NCBI GenBank assembly: GCA_003697135.1
Contig: RFGC01000043.1
Coordinates: 50,283-114,282, forward strand
From: Acidobacteriota bacterium
Lineage (GTDB): Bacteria > Acidobacteriota > Blastocatellia > Pyrinomonadales > Pyrinomonadaceae
Length of the DNA: 64,000 bases
Reading direction: 5' to 3'
In this document: in pieces, positions 17,649-25,660 of the stretch
Layout: every line of letters begins with the position of its first letter
How positions within the stretch are numbered: the first letter of the stretch is position 1
Made by a program: the position numbers and the translations under genes
The notes under the pieces: generated by a model
Told to the model about the DNA's origin: nothing
The model's database searches: none
The model's input: the letters and a program-made list of their open reading frames with translations, nothing else

Positions 17649-18341
17649 TTAGTTCCACTTGGGCATATAGATAGCTTGATTGAGATAGACACCAAATTCG
17701 GTGTTTGGTTTGACTTCAGCTTCTTCGCCTTTTGTTAGTCTTTCGCCAAGTAGTCCAGCCCCGGCGCCTATTATTCCGCCGATTACAGCGCCTTTACCAC
17801 CACCGACTGCAGCTCCAATTATCGCTCCTCCAGCACCACCACCACCAATAAATATAACTTTGCGGTGTTTCATTCTATCGCCAGATACAGTTCCTTCTTC
17901 ATCGCTTTTCGCATCTTCTGATTCAAGAGCTGTCAAAGAACCATTTATGGCTCTAACTTGCCCGTTTGGAAGCTTTACGGAAACAAAGCTTACGTCAATT
18001 TGTCCCGGCTTTCCACCTTTTTTGGCAGGAACTACGGAATCCACTCTACCAGTTATGGTGCTTCCGACAGGTATTACTACTAAGCCGTTGTTTGAATATA
18101 CAGGCTCGGTTACGGTTACGGTGAACCTATCGCCTACTTTAGCAGTTTTGGAACTCAAGGTGTCGTTCATCCGGACTCTTATAACGGTTCCAGCGTTTAC
18201 TTTGTAGTATTTCACTGGCGGAGCAGGTTGTTTAGAAGCAGGCCTCAAAACAGGTCTTCGTTTTTGTGCTAGAGTTTCTATTGCGGAAACTCCTAAAAGC
18301 ATTGACAGCATTAGTGTTAGTATAAAGAATCTTTTTTTCAT
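17649..18341 (-). CDS. Exported glycine-zipper protein of unknown function
   Basis: A 230-residue exported protein with a cleavable signal (residues 1-25, ending ETLA-Q). A beta-rich domain follows (about 45-150), with GTVIRVRMNDTLSSK and IPVGSTITGRV; this resembles the OB/VirB10-like beta domain of small envelope proteins. Residues 165-200 are a glycine zipper (GGGGAGG, GAAVGGGKGAVIGG), a stretch that packs in membranes. It ends in a short polar tail. Proteins of this layout are common in Acidobacteriota, but no function is known to me. The start is ATG 18341 with AGGAGAA upstream. The opposite-strand open frame over this region is a shadow of the Gly/Ala codons. Confidence 0.72.
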   Translation of the reverse strand: MKKRFFILTLMLSMLLGVSAIETLAQKRRPVLRPASKQPAPPVKYYKVNAGTVIRVRMNDTLSSKTAKVGDRFTVTVTEPVYSNNGLVVIPVGSTITGRVDSVVPAKKGGKPGQIDVSFVSVKLPNGQVRAINGSLTALESEDAKSDEEGTVSGDRMKHRKVIFIGGGGAGGAIIGAAVGGGKGAVIGGIIGAGAGLLGERLTKGEEAEVKPNTEFGVYLNQAIYMPKWN

Positions 18342-18533
18342 AACTTATTCTCCTTTCGTTGTTTTCACTGACTTTCAGCATAGTTTAGGTAAGCACGAAA
18401 GTCAAAGTTAAAAACTAAAATTGGGACGAAATGGTTTTCCGCTCAGTTGCCATAAAAATCAAAGTAACTGCTGCTTGGTTGATTTCAAGAAAGAGCTTTG
18501 CCAAAAGACATTGTTTTAGCTTACAGATAGAGG

Positions 18534-18684
18534 GCGGTGGCTTGTGAATTCACAGGCCACCGCAAGCATTGGCGGAAGGCAATCTGAAGGTCTAGCGGAG
18601 TAGATAGGCAAAAGGCAGCGTCTTTCCGGAGGTAGGAGCTTGTATCGGCAAACTGAACACTCCGCAAGATCAATTTGCCGATAC
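18534..18684. other. GC-rich structured element, candidate non-coding RNA with pseudoknot
   Basis: This stretch is visibly richer in G and C than its surroundings and holds nested complementary segments. A 30-base palindrome with one mismatch pair covers 18534-18563 (GCGGTGGC ... GCCACCGC). GTATCGGCAAA (18642-18652) pairs exactly with TTTGCCGATAC (18674-18684). Inside that loop ACTCCGC (18659-18665) is complementary to GCGGAGT (18595-18601), which would form a pseudoknot. No U-run follows on either strand, and I match it to no known RNA family. It overlaps the last codons of the FtsB-like gene. The transcribed strand is unknown. The rest of the gap (18342-18533) shows nothing clear. Confidence 0.5.
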
Positions 18685-19035
18685 CAAAACCTTTTCATTT
18701 GGGAGACTCATTCCTAATTTGCGGGCTTCTCTTTCGATTGTTGCGGGATCAGTTTTTAACTTTTTTACTTCCTCCCGCAATCTTTTGTTTTCCTCTAGCA
18801 ATCGGTTCGCTTGTTCGCTTAAAAGCTGGTATTTTTTGCTTTCTTCGCTTAACTCATTGCTTGCACGTAAGTTAACAGTTAAGCAGATCATCAAGCTCAA
18901 AATTACAGCGGTTGCAAAAGTCAGCCATAGAGATGATTCCTTGCCTTTCTTTTCCCTCACTCTCTGTGTGCCGACTTTGTAACGATTGGCTCTTGTATTG
19001 ATTACGGGTCTGCCCCAAAGTGCTACTCTGTTCAT
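18670..19035 (-). CDS. FtsB/DivIC-like septum formation protein
   Basis: A 121-residue single-pass membrane protein. A basic cytosolic N-terminus of about 35 residues precedes one helix (about 36-56). A heptad-patterned coiled coil (about 62-95, with LLEENKRLREEVKKLK) comes next, and a short region with IEREARKLGM closes it. That last motif and the layout are characteristic of FtsB/DivIC, which joins FtsL and FtsQ at the divisome. An FtsL-like assignment is also possible. The frame extends upstream, but ATG 19035 has GGAGGAG five bases before it. The last four codons lie in the arm of the structured element 18534-18684. Confidence 0.72.
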   Translation of the reverse strand: MNRVALWGRPVINTRANRYKVGTQRVREKKGKESSLWLTFATAVILSLMICLTVNLRASNELSEESKKYQLLSEQANRLLEENKRLREEVKKLKTDPATIEREARKLGMSLPNEKVLVSAN

Positions 19036-19402
19036 TTCTCCTCCAAAGTTGATTTCAAAATTTCTCTTCCAGCGAAAAAGCAAGTTAAAATTAGCATAAA
19101 CAAATGATTTTGTAAAGATTTCTTTTATTTCATAAAAAACCAGCAATATCAATAATTTACGCTAAAAATGTTCAAGTGAAGATTAAAATTGGTGCTTAAA
19201 GTGAACAATTGGTGAACGAAATTCCGCATTTTGTAGATATTCAGAAGCAAAAGTATTAGCAAGAAATACAGACCAATAAGAAAAGCGAGATTGTGAAAAT
19301 TTTAAGCACTAGTTTAATGTTGCCCGTTCCGTCAAACAGATTGAGAGTTCTCCATGAGTCTGTGTCAAAAGTCATCATCATTCTTAAGTTTTCATAAGAT
19401 CG
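19036..19402. other. Non-coding upstream region between divergent genes
   Basis: This region separates the FtsB-like gene from the radical-SAM gene. No credible reading frame is seen. Two GTGAAC repeats lie 11 bases apart (19201-19206 and 19212-19217), a spacing of one helical turn. The minus-strand promoter of the FtsB-like gene must lie here but is not obvious. Confidence 0.4.
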
Positions 19403-19423
19403 TATGTAGCATTTAGCTACATA
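19403..19423 (+). promoter_or_regulatory. Palindrome, probable activator-binding site for the sigma-54 promoter
   Basis: TATGTAGC (19403-19410) and GCTACATA (19416-19423) are exact inverted repeats separated by ATTTA. The centre lies about 110 bases upstream of the predicted start near 19526, the usual distance for the binding site of a sigma-54 enhancer-binding activator. No such activator gene is present in the window. Confidence 0.55.
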
Positions 19424-19499
19424 ATTGTTAGATTTTAGAAGACGAGTGTCTAGGGTTAAATATTTGATTTTAGTAATCTTAATGGATTTTCTTTAGAAA

Positions 19500-19516
19500 T
19501 GGCACACTTATTGCTT
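19500..19516 (+). promoter_or_regulatory. Sigma-54 (RpoN) promoter of the radical-SAM gene
   Basis: TGGCAC (19500-19505), five bases, then TTGCTT (19511-19516) match the -24/-12 consensus TGGCAC-N5-TTGCW exactly. The key GG and GC are 12 bases apart. Transcription would begin near 19526, giving a leader of about 40 nt to the ATG at 19567. No good sigma-70 promoter is seen in its place. Confidence 0.75.
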
Positions 19517-19566
19517 CTCAAGCTACAGTCTAAAATTCCAAAGTTAAATTCGGGAGAGAGACTAAG

Positions 19567-21597
19567 ATGAAACACAGACCTGTGAAGTATTTTGAGAAAG
19601 GGTTAACTTATCTAGCTGGTGGTTTGTTTAACGCTATCAAAGCAGTCAACAAATACAGACCAAATCCTTCATTTGTACCGAAATGGGCTGATTTACCCAT
19701 TCCGAAGTCGTGGGAGAAGTCAAAACCGACGCTTGGATTTCCGAGAACTACTGATTCACTTTGTCCGAATTGTGTGATAGAGGCTAGAGAGGAGATTTTG
19801 AGCGGTAAGCGTGATATTTCTAGCCTTCTTAATGAGAAAGTTGGCGAGATAAAGGCTCAAATAATAGAGCGAGATGGGCAGATATGGATGGTAAAGGACT
19901 GCCCAATTCACGGGCATTTTGAAGACTTAATGGCGATAGATGCGGAGTTTTTGAAGCATATTGAGTCGCTCTTTCCGGGGCGTGACATGCGAGCGCACAA
20001 TGATGAAAAGCTACATAATCACGGAAGCTCTTCGATTAAGTATGGACGCGGTGCAGTCTTGACGATTGACTTGACGAATCGCTGCAACATGATGTGCGAT
20101 CCTTGCTTTATGGACGCAAACCAGGTTGGTTTTGTTCATGAGCTTTCGATGGAAGACATCAAGGAAATTCTTGACAACGCTATTCAGATCAAACCGCGCC
20201 GTCAGCTTTCGGTTCAATTTTCTGGTGGTGAGCCAACCTTGTCGCCGCATTTCATCGAAGCGATTCGGTATGCCCGAAAGGTCGGTTATAATTCTGTCCA
20301 AGCGGCAACCAACGGCATAGAGTTTGCGAAATCAAAGGAGTTTTGTAGAGAAGCGGCTGAAGCGGGATTAAGATTTGTTTATCTACAGTTCGATGGCATA
20401 GGAAATGATGCCAACTCGCACCGTCACGTTGGGAACCTTTTTGATGTCAAGCTGAAAGCTATAGAAAACCTTCACGAAGCTGGTGTAGAGATAGTTCTTG
20501 TTACAACCATAGTAAACAATGTCAACAACGATCAAGTTGGTTCGGTGATTCGTTTTGCTTTAGATAATCCAAAGAAAATAGCCTTTGTGGCATTTCAGCC
20601 TGTGTCTTTTACAGGGCGCGATGAGCATATAACAGAGCAGAGACGACTGCAGCAGAGATACACACTGTCGCATCTTGCCCATGATGTCAAAAAGCAGCTG
20701 GGCATCACAGAGCCAACGCGCGATTGGTTTCCGCTTTCGCTAATGGGAGCTTTTGCGGATTTCGCTGACGTAGTGCATGGTCCCGACGCTGAATGGGGAC
20801 AAGTTTCTTGCGGTTGCCATCCTAATTGTGGTGTAGGCACAGCAGTGATGATTCATAAAGAAACAAAAGAGATGGCACCAGTTCCTCAGTTTCTCAATAT
20901 CAAGCAACTTGTAAAAGACATGCAGCACATAACTGACACCAACCGTGGCAAATGGTTTTCAAACTTCATGATGGCGCTAGCGCTTTTGAAAAACTACGAT
21001 CCTTTTGGCGCACCACGTAGCTTGACTTTGTGGGATATACTGAAGAAATTTGATAAGTCGTTCGGGCTAACTGGAAAGGACTACGGAAAGGTCGGACCTG
21101 ATAGAACGTTTGAAGATATTCAAAAGCGCAGGCAAGACCCTTGGAACTTTCTATTCATCGCTGGAATGTGGTTCCAAGACCTGTTTAACTATGATTTTCG
21201 TAGGACTGAAATGTGCATAATTCCCTATGGGACTCAAGAAGGCGAAATAAGTTTCTGTGCTTACAATACAGGAATTGGCTGGAGACAAATCATAGAGCAT
21301 ATGCATCAGAATGCCACTGTTGCCGAGTGGTATAAGAAATACGGAAGACACGAAATTTATGCAAAGGGCAAGAACGTGCCTCTTCCGGATACCAGCCATA
21401 GCCTTGTTTTGAATGAGATAGATTTGCAGCGTCCCAACAAACCCACTATGGAAGGACCTAAGACGGCGGCTGAAGAGCTACAAATGATGAGAAAGCTCTA
21501 CCAAAAAATGGTTCTCGAAAAGAACAACATAAAAGGCGATAAGCTTGTTCAAATAAAGGGACTCAAACGGAACAAGGAAAAAGCAGGAGCAGTCTAA
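19567..21597 (+). CDS. Radical-SAM protein, tetraether / membrane-spanning-lipid synthase-like
   Basis: A 676-residue radical-SAM enzyme. The SAM/[4Fe-4S] triad is Cys173, Cys177 and Cys180 in CNMMCDPC, and the SAM-binding GGEP lies at 220-223. A cysteine-bearing N-terminal domain comes first: SLCPNC (64-69) and, after a DGQIWMVK strand, DCPIHGHF (111-118). A further cluster CGCHPNC (415-421) lies in the C-terminal part. This N-terminal arrangement is typical of the MJ0619/Tes group, whose members join lipid tails to make archaeal tetraethers, and of bacterial homologues proposed to make membrane-spanning fatty acids. I infer that role; substrate is unproven. The start is ATG 19567 after GGGAGAGAG. 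Expression appears sigma-54-dependent, and a strong terminator follows, so it is a single-gene unit. Confidence 0.75.
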   Translation: MKHRPVKYFEKGLTYLAGGLFNAIKAVNKYRPNPSFVPKWADLPIPKSWEKSKPTLGFPRTTDSLCPNCVIEAREEILSGKRDISSLLNEKVGEIKAQIIERDGQIWMVKDCPIHGHFEDLMAIDAEFLKHIESLFPGRDMRAHNDEKLHNHGSSSIKYGRGAVLTIDLTNRCNMMCDPCFMDANQVGFVHELSMEDIKEILDNAIQIKPRRQLSVQFSGGEPTLSPHFIEAIRYARKVGYNSVQAATNGIEFAKSKEFCREAAEAGLRFVYLQFDGIGNDANSHRHVGNLFDVKLKAIENLHEAGVEIVLVTTIVNNVNNDQVGSVIRFALDNPKKIAFVAFQPVSFTGRDEHITEQRRLQQRYTLSHLAHDVKKQLGITEPTRDWFPLSLMGAFADFADVVHGPDAEWGQVSCGCHPNCGVGTAVMIHKETKEMAPVPQFLNIKQLVKDMQHITDTNRGKWFSNFMMALALLKNYDPFGAPRSLTLWDILKKFDKSFGLTGKDYGKVGPDRTFEDIQKRRQDPWNFLFIAGMWFQDLFNYDFRRTEMCIIPYGTQEGEISFCAYNTGIGWRQIIEHMHQNATVAEWYKKYGRHEIYAKGKNVPLPDTSHSLVLNEIDLQRPNKPTMEGPKTAAEELQMMRKLYQKMVLEKNNIKGDKLVQIKGLKRNKEKAGAV

Positions 21598-21626
21598 ACA
21601 TAGTTTGAAATTTTGCGATCTTTATC

Positions 21627-21663
21627 AAAAGCCTGTGGTTTCATAAAATCACAGGCTTTTTTT
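21627..21663 (+). terminator. Rho-independent terminator of the radical-SAM gene
   Basis: AAAAGCCTGTG (21627-21637) pairs with CACAGGCTTTT (21650-21660), with a 12-base loop that can pair further inside. A run of seven T covers 21657-21663. It lies 30 bases after the stop codon. Confidence 0.9.
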
Positions 21664-21725
21664 GCAAAAGAATTGATTTTAGCCGTTAAGTTTTAATAGA
21701 CTTTTTTGAGAAAGAGTGGAAAAAG

Positions 21726-24700
21726 ATGAAGAAAAGAAAATTTCTAGTGTGGCTTTCGGCGGTTGTTTGTTTGGGCCTGTGCATCAGAGTGTCGTTTGCT
21801 AATGATGAATTAACGCAAGCGCTCTTGAAACTACCTGCACCACCAGCATTAAATCCCTTTATCAGACATTCAGTTACAACAAGAGATGATGCTTTTTATG
21901 ATGTATTCAAGCCACCATCTGATGATGCTTCAATTGGGGATATACTCGACTATTGGGTTTATTGGGCCAACGTCGGAAATATTTACACTCCAAAGCCTAC
22001 GGATAAAGTGCTTGAACGAATAAAGAACGAGATCAGAAAAGACCATTTCATTTTGCTAAACTATATTAACCTTTTTCAAGATAGAGATGTTGAGTTTGTC
22101 AAAGAAATTTATGACGAAGAAGTGGCCTCTAAAAAGCTGGATAGATGGTGGCGGCAGACTGTCAGAAATTGGCTTGTTTATAATAGCGATTATTTTACTT
22201 CAGAATTATTTGAGTTGGTTCAGCGGAAGTTAGCTGAAACTACGGACTATGTAGAGGGCAAAGAAGAACTCATGGCTTTAGCCAAGTTTGATTGGGAAAA
22301 GGCTGAGCCTATTGTGCGTCAGCTTGCTCTAGACAATACAAGGCCGGGCCTTCAGACACTTGCGAAATGGATTCTTTATAAACGCTCAATCGAAACAGGC
22401 GATGAAGGGGAAGCCGAAAGACTACGTGAGGAATTGAAAAAGATAGCAGCTGACAAATCTCAAAAATCGGGTGTTCGTGATCTTGCCTTAGATGCCCTTT
22501 TCATGGAAAAGGATTTTCCGGGAAGAGATGATTGGTATTTTAGTTTGATGAATGACGAAACATTGCTGAATCTGAAAGGCGAAAGAACTAATTTCACAGG
22601 GTTAATGACTTTAATACAGCTCTCAGAGCCTGGTAAATACAAAAACAAAATGATTGAACTACTGCGAAGTGATAATCGCGTTGTTGCTTCAGCTGCTGCA
22701 TATTTTCTACTGAGCGATGAGAGAGCACTCGATGAGAAGGTGGTTAAAGAACTACTGCCACTTTTAAGTGACCCTAGCTGGATTCCAAATGGTGAACTCA
22801 GACAAGAATTAAGAAGGAAACTTGTTTGGAAATTGTTAAAGATAAAAGTCCCAGAAAGCGTTCCCAGTTTAATTCTGGCTTTGCAAGAAGCTCTGGGAAA
22901 TTACAAGCAATCGCAAAGTGAGGCATCTGTCCAAGCAATTTACGAAATTGTTAATGCTCTTGGTAATCAAGAAGATTCAAAGGCTCTTCCAATTCTTTGG
23001 GAAACATTTGCCAAGTTTGCCAGTGATAGCTGGAGAAAATATGATGTTGTAGTAGCCATTTTCCGTTGTGGTGGTTTCTCCATAGCAGAGCAGGTTGACG
23101 CCATAGAGAAAAAACTCCTCATCGAGGGAAGTAGTTTTTCAGATTTGGAGACTGAACAAAAAAGATTAAATCCAGCAGACCAAATTAAGGTTTTGCTTGG
23201 TAGATACCTTCTTCAAGATTCTAAAAATTTTAGCGATGAATTAGTGTTTGCGATCTTGGAAAGAGTAAAGTCTCTCAAAAAGCTGAATCCGAGCTTAGCA
23301 AAGCAGATGCGAGCAGCATTGATAAACTTGGATGTATCTGCCATCAATTCTATTCTACTTGCCGAACTAGGTGATGGGAGTATTGATGTCGAGGGTGTCT
23401 TGAGACTTTTAATCAATAGAAAAAAAATAAGGCAGAAATATCTTGAAAAGGTTTATTCTTTGAGAAACAAAAATCCTTTTGCCGATGGTTTTTCGAGTTG
23501 TTTGCTGGAAAAGGATTATGATGCAATCTTAGAAGGCAACAGCACTCAAGCAAAAGCTGCTTTACTTGCCTGTGCTAGGCTACTTCGTGCAGAACTTCCC
23601 ATAGAAAAGGTGGCTATGCTACTTAAGCCAGAAAATAAGTTGCTGTTTGATGCGGCTATAAAGTATCTTGAAGCAGAGGATTCACCGCAAGCACGGCAGA
23701 TAATCTGGAGTTTATACCCCGGACAGGCAAAAATTCTAGGGGCGATACCTTACTTTGGTGATAGACCACCAGACGAATTATTTGAGCTGATGGGTGAACT
23801 CTTTGAAACTGTTTTACCTTATGGTCGAGGCGTTTTATATCAAGGAGATAACCATTCAAGAATTAAATCTTTGAAAGAGGAAGAAGAAAAACTACAAAAA
23901 GAAATTCTGGAAAGAGAGGATTTGTTGGGGATTTATGCTTATAACGGTAATATCGTGAGAATTTATAAAGATAAAGCTACCTTCACATGGAGGAAAAATA
24001 AAGATTTCCAGATAGAGAGAGTCTTGCAAGCAGAGGAACTTGAGAGACTGAAGAGATACATAGCAGAAACGCAGGCCGATCTCTTGCCACCCTTTTTTGA
24101 AGACTATGAAGATACGCATGGTGAGTATTTTGTTGATGAATTGTTGATGCTTGGGAAGGCAGGAGGCAGGAGGGTATTTGTTGTTTGTCCTGTCATCATG
24201 AGATTCAGTTTTTGGGACAGGCTTGAAGATATCTTCAAAGATTTTCAAAAAAAGGGTGGCATACTCAGATACGCTCTTCAAGACGTTATACCTAACCTTG
24301 AAATACTTTATTACGGTGAAAAGCTTAGGATTGAAGGCGTTTGGAAGAAAGGTAATGATTTTCGGGTTTTGGTCAAAGATGAGGAAAAACTAAAAAAGGT
24401 AGAAAGGGAACTTGAGGAAAAAATAGATGCTTTGGAGCAATACGGGGAGGATAGTGAAGAGTATGGTCAGGCTATAGAGGCTCTAGAAATAAAGCAGCAA
24501 CATATTACCACGTCTTACTCATGGCGAAAGTTTGAAAATGGTGTTCTCAAAGACCTCACAGTGGAGCCGGAAGGGTTTGATACCACTCCTTATTATATTA
24601 TTGGCCCGTTCATTGAGCCTTTTGCTGAACATGTTGAAAAATGGAAAAGAAAAAATGCATCCTTTTTAATTTCTGTAGATTCAGACTTGCTAATAAAAAA

Positions 24701-25310
24701 AGATTTATATTCAGGTAAAGAAGAAAAGGCTTGTTTTTTGAATGCGACAAATCCGTATTTGAGCTTACCTGTTCTATCAGCTGATGGGCGTTGGGTTTTA
24801 ATCAACGTAGAAGGCAGGTTGAAAAAATGCGATCTACAGACAAACAAACTCTCTGAAATTCCAATAGATGATGGTAATTTTCAACCAATCGTTTATATCC
24901 CGGCGCTTAGTAAATTTCTAGTTGCTAATGTTTATTTCGGAGAGGAAGGTTTTGAGATCGAAGATTTTGAGTTCGGGTTTGAATACAAAATGCTGAGGAA
25001 TTTTTACTTGGTTGACCCTGTAACAGGGAAAGCTACGAAGGTTAATGAGAGAGTAAGACCGCTGGCACAGCAAACATGGCGCCCGCTACAGCCTTTCATG
25101 GGTAAAGCAGACGAATTTTGGGTTGCCGAGCCTGATTTGAAGAACAGAAAAACTGTGATAGGAATCTTTAATGTCCGCAATTTCAGTTTCAGACCTGTTA
25201 TGACGCTGCCGAAAATAGCTTTTAACAGCACAAATATGTGGGTTGATGAGCAGGAAAGAAAAGTTTACATTGCACATGGCGGAAATCTCTTGAGGATTTC
25301 TCTACCTTGA
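21726..25310 (+). CDS. Large exported HEAT-repeat-like protein of unknown function
   Basis: A 1194-residue protein with a signal peptide (1-25, ending SFA-N). Residues of about 170-680 are an alpha-helical solenoid with HEAT-like units of about 35-40 residues, for example around SDNRVVASAAAYFLLSD. A charged coiled stretch (about 718-735, rich in E and K) follows. The C-terminal third (about 960-1190) has strand-rich, propeller-like repeats such as LPVLSADGRWVLINV. No catalytic motif is recognised. It should act in the periplasm or on the surface, perhaps as a scaffold. It stands alone after a terminator; start ATG 21726 has GTGGAAAAAG upstream. I do not recognise the family. Confidence 0.72.
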   Translation: MKKRKFLVWLSAVVCLGLCIRVSFANDELTQALLKLPAPPALNPFIRHSVTTRDDAFYDVFKPPSDDASIGDILDYWVYWANVGNIYTPKPTDKVLERIKNEIRKDHFILLNYINLFQDRDVEFVKEIYDEEVASKKLDRWWRQTVRNWLVYNSDYFTSELFELVQRKLAETTDYVEGKEELMALAKFDWEKAEPIVRQLALDNTRPGLQTLAKWILYKRSIETGDEGEAERLREELKKIAADKSQKSGVRDLALDALFMEKDFPGRDDWYFSLMNDETLLNLKGERTNFTGLMTLIQLSEPGKYKNKMIELLRSDNRVVASAAAYFLLSDERALDEKVVKELLPLLSDPSWIPNGELRQELRRKLVWKLLKIKVPESVPSLILALQEALGNYKQSQSEASVQAIYEIVNALGNQEDSKALPILWETFAKFASDSWRKYDVVVAIFRCGGFSIAEQVDAIEKKLLIEGSSFSDLETEQKRLNPADQIKVLLGRYLLQDSKNFSDELVFAILERVKSLKKLNPSLAKQMRAALINLDVSAINSILLAELGDGSIDVEGVLRLLINRKKIRQKYLEKVYSLRNKNPFADGFSSCLLEKDYDAILEGNSTQAKAALLACARLLRAELPIEKVAMLLKPENKLLFDAAIKYLEAEDSPQARQIIWSLYPGQAKILGAIPYFGDRPPDELFELMGELFETVLPYGRGVLYQGDNHSRIKSLKEEEEKLQKEILEREDLLGIYAYNGNIVRIYKDKATFTWRKNKDFQIERVLQAEELERLKRYIAETQADLLPPFFEDYEDTHGEYFVDELLMLGKAGGRRVFVVCPVIMRFSFWDRLEDIFKDFQKKGGILRYALQDVIPNLEILYYGEKLRIEGVWKKGNDFRVLVKDEEKLKKVERELEEKIDALEQYGEDSEEYGQAIEALEIKQQHITTSYSWRKFENGVLKDLTVEPEGFDTTPYYIIGPFIEPFAEHVEKWKRKNASFLISVDSDLLIKKDLYSGKEEKACFLNATNPYLSLPVLSADGRWVLINVEGRLKKCDLQTNKLSEIPIDDGNFQPIVYIPALSKFLVANVYFGEEGFEIEDFEFGFEYKMLRNFYLVDPVTGKATKVNERVRPLAQQTWRPLQPFMGKADEFWVAEPDLKNRKTVIGIFNVRNFSFRPVMTLPKIAFNSTNMWVDEQERKVYIAHGGNLLRISLP

Positions 25311-25373
25311 TTCGGTGGCTACTGATTTGTTCAATCTTCGGAATTATCTCGCAAGTTCGTAGTGCACTTGCTT

Positions 25374-25401
25374 TTGAGACGAAAAAATAGTTTAATATAA
25401 C
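25374..25401 (+). promoter_or_regulatory. Promoter of the rpsU-surE-pcm-dedA cluster
   Basis: TTGAGA (25374-25379), a 16-base spacer and TATAAC (25396-25401) give a good sigma-70 match. Transcription would start near 25408, about 38 nt before the rpsU ATG at 25446. Confidence 0.6.
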
Positions 25402-25445
25402 TTTCGTCTTTAAGTAGAATTAAAAAGGAGTTGAAATTTGGAAGG

Positions 25446-25655
25446 ATGGCTTACATAGTTCTAGAACCCGATGAGTCAATTGAAAGCGCCTTGCGACGTT
25501 TTAAGCGCAAGGTTATCAGTGAGGAGATTATCAAAGACCTGAAAAAACACGCTCACTACATCTCACCAAGTCAGAAGAGAAAGCTTAAGTCGGCTTTGGC
25601 TCGTAAGAGGAATAGAAAACGAAATAAGATGAAGAATCAAAACGGGCAAAGCTAG
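25446..25655 (+). CDS. rpsU: Small ribosomal subunit protein bS21
   Basis: A 69-residue basic protein with the bS21 signature ESALRRFKRKV (about 12-22), then a Lys/Arg-rich helix and an RKRNRKRNK tail. In the 30S subunit bS21 contacts the 3' end of 16S rRNA near the anti-Shine-Dalgarno. ATG 25446 matches the family N-terminus. A TTG at 25431 lies directly after AAGGAG and is too close to use it, while the ATG is 15 bases away, so the spacing for either start is unusual. surE begins five bases after its stop. Confidence 0.88.
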   Translation: MAYIVLEPDESIESALRRFKRKVISEEIIKDLKKHAHYISPSQKRKLKSALARKRNRKRNKMKNQNGQS

Positions 25656-25660
25656 CGTTT

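Noticed and set aside
17701..18207. Plus-strand open frame rich in Pro and Ala opposite the glycine-zipper gene
   Set aside because: A shadow of the Gly/Ala codons on the minus strand; it has no ribosome-binding site and the minus-strand protein has a signal peptide and clear domain features.
18516..18698. 60-codon minus-strand frame over the structured element
   Set aside because: Runs through the inverted repeats and has no family likeness; better explained as part of a structured non-coding element.
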